Below, piece by piece: positions 41,983-44,832 of a DNA stretch of 44,832 nucleotides. The DNA lies in NCBI GenBank assembly GCA_035528905.1, contig DATKXU010000049.1:1-44832 (forward strand), in the 5' to 3' direction. A program made the position numbers and the translations under genes. The DNA comes from DATKXU01 sp035528905. Its GTDB lineage: Bacteria; Armatimonadota; UBA5829; DTJY01. The stretch's first letter is position 1. Each line of letters opens with the position of its first letter. The notes under the pieces are model-generated. The model had not been told where the DNA came from, ran no database searches, and saw nothing but the letters and a program-made list of their open reading frames with translations.

Positions 41983-43032
41983 ATGATTGACCTGATAAGC
42001 GATACCGTCACGCTGCCCACGCCGGAGATGAGAAAGGCGATGGCGAAGGCGGAGGTCGGCGATTCCCAACACGGCGAGGATCCTACCGTTAACCGCCTAC
42101 AGGACGCCGTCTGCGCGCTGCTCGGCAAGGATTCGTCGCTGTTCCTGCCTTCCGCGACGATGGCGAACGAGATCGCGTTCAAGGTTCACACCCGGCCGGG
42201 CGATGAGATAATCATGGACTGGCTGTCGCACGCGCTTCACTTCGAGGGCGGCGCGCCGGCATTGCTTTCGGGCGCGACGATTTACCCCATTCACGGGGAG
42301 CGAGGTGTCTTTACTGAGGAAGATGTCCTGGCGGCGATCCGGCCGGATGATCCACATTTCCCTCGCACGCGCCTCGTTTCGGTGGAGAATACGCATAACC
42401 TGGGCGGAGGAACGATCTGGCCGCTGGGCAAGCTCATGGCCGTTTCGGATATCGCCCGGCGCTTCGGGCTTGGCGTGCACATGGACGGCTCGCGGCTGAT
42501 GAACGCGGCCGTGGCCAGTGGAATCTCCGCAAGGGAGTATTCTTACCCGGTGGACTCGGTGACGCTTTGCTTCTCGAAGGGCCTTGGCGCTCCAGTCGGC
42601 GCTGTGCTCGCGGGGAACAAGGAATTCGTCAAGGAGGCCAGGCGATGCCAGCAGGTCTTCGGCGGGGCGATGCGGCAGGCAGGGATAATCGCGGCCGGCG
42701 CGCTCTACGCCCTGCAGCATAACGTGGATCGGCTGGCAGAAGACCACGCGAATGCCCGGCTCCTGGCCGAGCGCCTTGCGGACGAGGAAGGCATTGATGT
42801 AAACCCGGCCGACGTCGAGACGAACATGGTCTTTTTCCACGTTGATGGAACCGGCATGACGGCGCAGGAGTTCACCGATCGCTTGAAGGACTACGGGGTG
42901 CGAATGGGCTATTACAGTGGCGAGCGGGTCCGCGCCGTCACGCATCTCGATGTCAGCCGGGCGGATATCCTCGAAGCCGCCCGCGCGGTGCACCAGATGC
43001 TCGTGGACGCACGCCTGGGCTCCCGCGCGTGA
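41983..43032 (+). CDS. ltaE: Low-specificity L-threonine aldolase
   Basis: A PLP enzyme cleaving threonine to glycine and acetaldehyde. The 349-residue protein has the family N-terminus IDLISDTVTLPTPEMR, the substrate segment GDSQHGEDPTVNRL, HMDGSRLMNAA (PLP-binding Asp) and the PLP lysine Lys199 in FSKGLGAPVG. Length fits the family. GAGG lies 12 bases before the ATG. TATGAT at 41951-41956 could be a -10 of its own promoter. It is not obviously linked in function to its neighbours. Confidence 0.93.
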   Translation: MIDLISDTVTLPTPEMRKAMAKAEVGDSQHGEDPTVNRLQDAVCALLGKDSSLFLPSATMANEIAFKVHTRPGDEIIMDWLSHALHFEGGAPALLSGATIYPIHGERGVFTEEDVLAAIRPDDPHFPRTRLVSVENTHNLGGGTIWPLGKLMAVSDIARRFGLGVHMDGSRLMNAAVASGISAREYSYPVDSVTLCFSKGLGAPVGAVLAGNKEFVKEARRCQQVFGGAMRQAGIIAAGALYALQHNVDRLAEDHANARLLAERLADEEGIDVNPADVETNMVFFHVDGTGMTAQEFTDRLKDYGVRMGYYSGERVRAVTHLDVSRADILEAARAVHQMLVDARLGSRA

Positions 43033-43089
43033 TGCACAAAACCCGAGCATTGCTGTCTTCAGTCCCCAAAAGCCTATGATTCCGCGCAA

Positions 43090-43878
43090 TCAACCGTTCG
43101 AGCCCTCCGCAAGCTTCCGAGCGCGTTCGGCTAGATCTTCGACAAGCGATGATAGCGGAGTCCCGAAATCCCCGTCTCCCAGACGCTCGCGCACGTGTTC
43201 CAAGACTTCCCGCAGATCTGCTCGCCGATGGGCATCGAGCGGCGGGAAGCCTGCTATCTCGGCCACGATCACAGCGGCTTTCGGAGTGGCGAGCATGGAC
43301 CGGATCAGGTCGGACACGGCAACCATGCCCTCTTTATGCTCAGCGGCCTCCGGGTCTAGTCGAAGATGCTCTATGGTGCTCAGCACGCGCTCATCCGCGA
43401 CTCCCAGCGTGACCAACGTGTCACACGCGGCCAGTCTGACGTGCCATTCGCTGTCTTCGAGCAGCTCCATGATGCGATCCACGGCGCGCCGGTCCTTATT
43501 CTGAGCAAAAGCCGAGCAGGCCACATTCCTGACACGCGGATCAGAATCCTTCATGGCAGGGATTAGTCCGTCCAGCGCCGCATCTCCCCCAATCAAGCTC
43601 AGCGCAGCGGCGGACATCGCTCTGACACGAGCGGACTGGTCATTTGCAAGATGATCGAGAAGAGGCGTAACCGCCTCCTGGGGTTGGTAGTGGCCTAACG
43701 CCAGGGCCGCTTTCGCGCGCACACGCGATGAACAATCCTCTAAGGCGCGCAGAAGCGGCTCGACCGCGCCGGCATCATCCAGCAACATCAGCCTGGTCGT
43801 CGCCGATGCGCGCACCTCCGCATCCGCATCGGAAAGCTTCTGTACCAAATCGCCAAACGTATCCGAGGCTCCAGACAT
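43090..43878 (-). CDS. HEAT-repeat protein
   Basis: A 262-residue cytoplasmic protein made of five or six HEAT/PBS-lyase-type repeats (for example DAEVRASATTRLMLL, RVRAKAALALGHY, RVRNVACSAFAQN, HVRLAACDTLVTLG). A different helical segment of ~80 residues makes the C-terminus. It has no lyase catalytic motif; such proteins serve as interaction scaffolds. The ATG follows GGAGG by 7 bases and begins 11 bases after the NUDIX gene ends, so the two are probably co-transcribed. Confidence 0.85.
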   Translation of the reverse strand: MSGASDTFGDLVQKLSDADAEVRASATTRLMLLDDAGAVEPLLRALEDCSSRVRAKAALALGHYQPQEAVTPLLDHLANDQSARVRAMSAAALSLIGGDAALDGLIPAMKDSDPRVRNVACSAFAQNKDRRAVDRIMELLEDSEWHVRLAACDTLVTLGVADERVLSTIEHLRLDPEAAEHKEGMVAVSDLIRSMLATPKAAVIVAEIAGFPPLDAHRRADLREVLEHVRERLGDGDFGTPLSSLVEDLAERARKLAEGSNG

Positions 43879-43889
43879 AGGGTTCCTCC

Positions 43890-44330
43890 TTACAACACGC
43901 CCATGTGCCTAAGGCGGGTCCGCAGGTGATTCGATAGCTCGTACCTATCTAACTCCTCGATCGGCACCCAGCGGGCATCTTCGGCATCGTCGCCAGGGGT
44001 GAGAATGCCCCCTGTCCGATGGGCGAAGTAGTCAACGACGATATAGTGATGAGTGATGAGTGATGAGTGATGCGTGACGGGCGGTTCGGTGATGATGAGG
44101 TCGAATACTCCGGCGAGTTTCTCGACCTCGATCTCAAGGCCGGTTTCCTCGTGGACTTCGCGCTTCAGCGCATCCACAAGGGACTCGCCCCATTCCACGC
44201 TGCCGCCGGGAACGGACCATTTGCCCTTCGAGGGCTCCGCCGCACGTTTGACGAGCAGAATCCTGCCGTCCTCGACGATTACGGCGGCCACCGCGGGAAC
44301 AGGCCAGGCAGGCTTCTCGTCAGCATTCAA
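43890..44330 (-). CDS. NUDIX hydrolase with an internal heptad array
   Basis: A 146-residue NUDIX enzyme. The box GGSVEWGESLVDALKREVHE plus ETGLEI fits GX5EX7REUXEEXGU. The best start is TTG at 44330, which overlaps the TGA of the upstream gene (TTGA) and has GGAGG 10 bases upstream; longer readings run through the upstream gene in another frame. After VFDLIITEP the protein reads PVTHHSSLITHHYIVVDYF: the TH/HS-rich part is encoded by tandem heptads (44048-44080). This replaces the usual short loop before the HYxVVDY strand. The closest common subgroup is ADP-ribose or 8-oxo-dGTP type, but the substrate is undetermined. Confidence 0.88.
   Translation of the reverse strand: MNADEKPAWPVPAVAAVIVEDGRILLVKRAAEPSKGKWSVPGGSVEWGESLVDALKREVHEETGLEIEVEKLAGVFDLIITEPPVTHHSSLITHHYIVVDYFAHRTGGILTPGDDAEDARWVPIEELDRYELSNHLRTRLRHMGVL
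44048..44080. repeat. Heptad repeat array inside the NUDIX gene
   Basis: Units GATGAGT, GATGAGT, GATGAGT, GATGCGT, then GACGG. It is the same unit family as the rqcH leader. Read on the minus strand it stays open and encodes the THHSSLITHH loop. Confidence 0.85.
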
Positions 44331-44832
44331 CTCGCTGAGTCCTCCGCACTTTCGGTCCCGGCGATGCGCCAGTAGAACTCCCACACGGCCACCGCCATGA
44401 ACGCCGCCAGCAACGCGGAGATCAGGGCGCCAGCCGCGCCGGTGAGCATCGTGAGCGGCGATAGCTTGTTCAGCCAGACGCTCGCTGCGGCCCAGACCGC
44501 ATCCCTGAGCATCAGAAGAACCGATACGAAAGTGATGCCAAGCGCTACAAAGGAGATCACGTCGCCCGCGTGCGAGATCCAGTCTCGAAACCCCGCGCGG
44601 ATGCTCCCCCATGCGCCTGTTCCTCTAACTATCACCGCGTAGGGAGCAAACATGAGGAGCAGTATACCCAGCGTCGAAATCAGCGCTATAAACCCCAGAC
44701 TGGGGTACAGCCACTCCTGCAAGAAGTGGCTGCGCACCTCGGACAACCAGACAGTACCGAAGCGAACCGTGAAAAACCAGTAAAGCAGAAACACTCCCAC
44801 CAGCGGCTTGAAAAACCGCGCGCCGTCCGTCA
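44327..44832 (-). CDS. Membrane protein (5' partial)
   Basis: The frame is open to the right edge. The visible 168 codons encode four likely membrane segments (LVGVFLLYWFFTV, SLGFIALISTLGILLLMFAP, ISFVALGITFVSVLLML, AGALISALLAAFMAVAVWEFY) and a short acidic tail. I recognise no family with confidence. Its TGA overlaps the TTG start of the NUDIX gene, suggesting translational coupling. Confidence 0.7.
   Translation of the reverse strand, partial: TDGARFFKPLVGVFLLYWFFTVRFGTVWLSEVRSHFLQEWLYPSLGFIALISTLGILLLMFAPYAVIVRGTGAWGSIRAGFRDWISHAGDVISFVALGITFVSVLLMLRDAVWAAASVWLNKLSPLTMLTGAAGALISALLAAFMAVAVWEFYWRIAGTESAEDSAS

Overview
This is a bacterial chromosomal stretch of roughly 60% G+C (estimated by eye) with clear Shine-Dalgarno sequences and sigma70-type promoters. 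The gene set mixes a PrkC-type PASTA kinase, Tat-exported Gfo/Idh/MocA oxidoreductases, an archaeal-type prolyl-tRNA synthetase, RqcH, HEAT-repeat proteins and plant-polysaccharide-type glycosidases. That mixture fits a lineage such as Armatimonadota or a related deep bacterial phylum, but this is a guess from gene style: no rRNA or marker phylogeny is available. I see no tRNA, rRNA, CRISPR, prophage or insertion sequence. The window is mostly housekeeping and carbohydrate metabolism.

Layout. 1-2424 (+): the end of a tandem ADP-ribosylglycohydrolase gene overlapping queG. 2494-11711 (-): a co-directional run read aroB, small membrane protein, PASTA kinase, rpe, small membrane protein, ribD, ribE, ribBA, ribH, htrA. 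11963-15064 (+): a DUF2339/DUF3999 membrane pair. 15191-17674 (-): aroA then aroC. 17850-19305 (+): proS, carrying a one-base frameshift. 19358-25819 (-): ZIP metal transporter, exported HEAT protein, a Gfo/Idh/MocA oxidoreductase, and a membrane glycosyltransferase with C-terminal TPRs, preceded by the remnant of a second copy. 26288-29689 (+): two tandemly duplicated Tat-exported oxidoreductases and a BON-domain protein. 29679-31400 (-): rqcH. 31545-35329 (+): GH42 beta-galactosidase, lemA, htpX. 35440-37896 (-): an lsrF / epimerase / dehydrogenase operon. 38350-43032 (+): two unknown proteins, a GH65-type glycosidase/phosphorylase and threonine aldolase. 43090-44832 (-): membrane protein, NUDIX hydrolase, HEAT protein.

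The least explained structure is a set of nine intergenic arrays of 7-base (once 8-base) tandem units. The unit sequence differs between loci, but the period is kept, and most are arranged as two inverted arms that can fold into a hairpin. Most sit in the gap between co-directional genes, and several begin on or beside the stop codon of the upstream gene (ribE, ribBA, ribH, aroB, aroA, lemA). One forms the whole predicted 5' leader of rqcH and one lies inside the NUDIX reading frame.

Other points of interest are a chorismate synthase with Tyr in place of the usual catalytic His, a PASTA kinase with altered HRD and DFG motifs, an lsrF cassette without the usual lsr genes and with a palindrome over its promoter, and patchy near-identity between the duplicated oxidoreductases.
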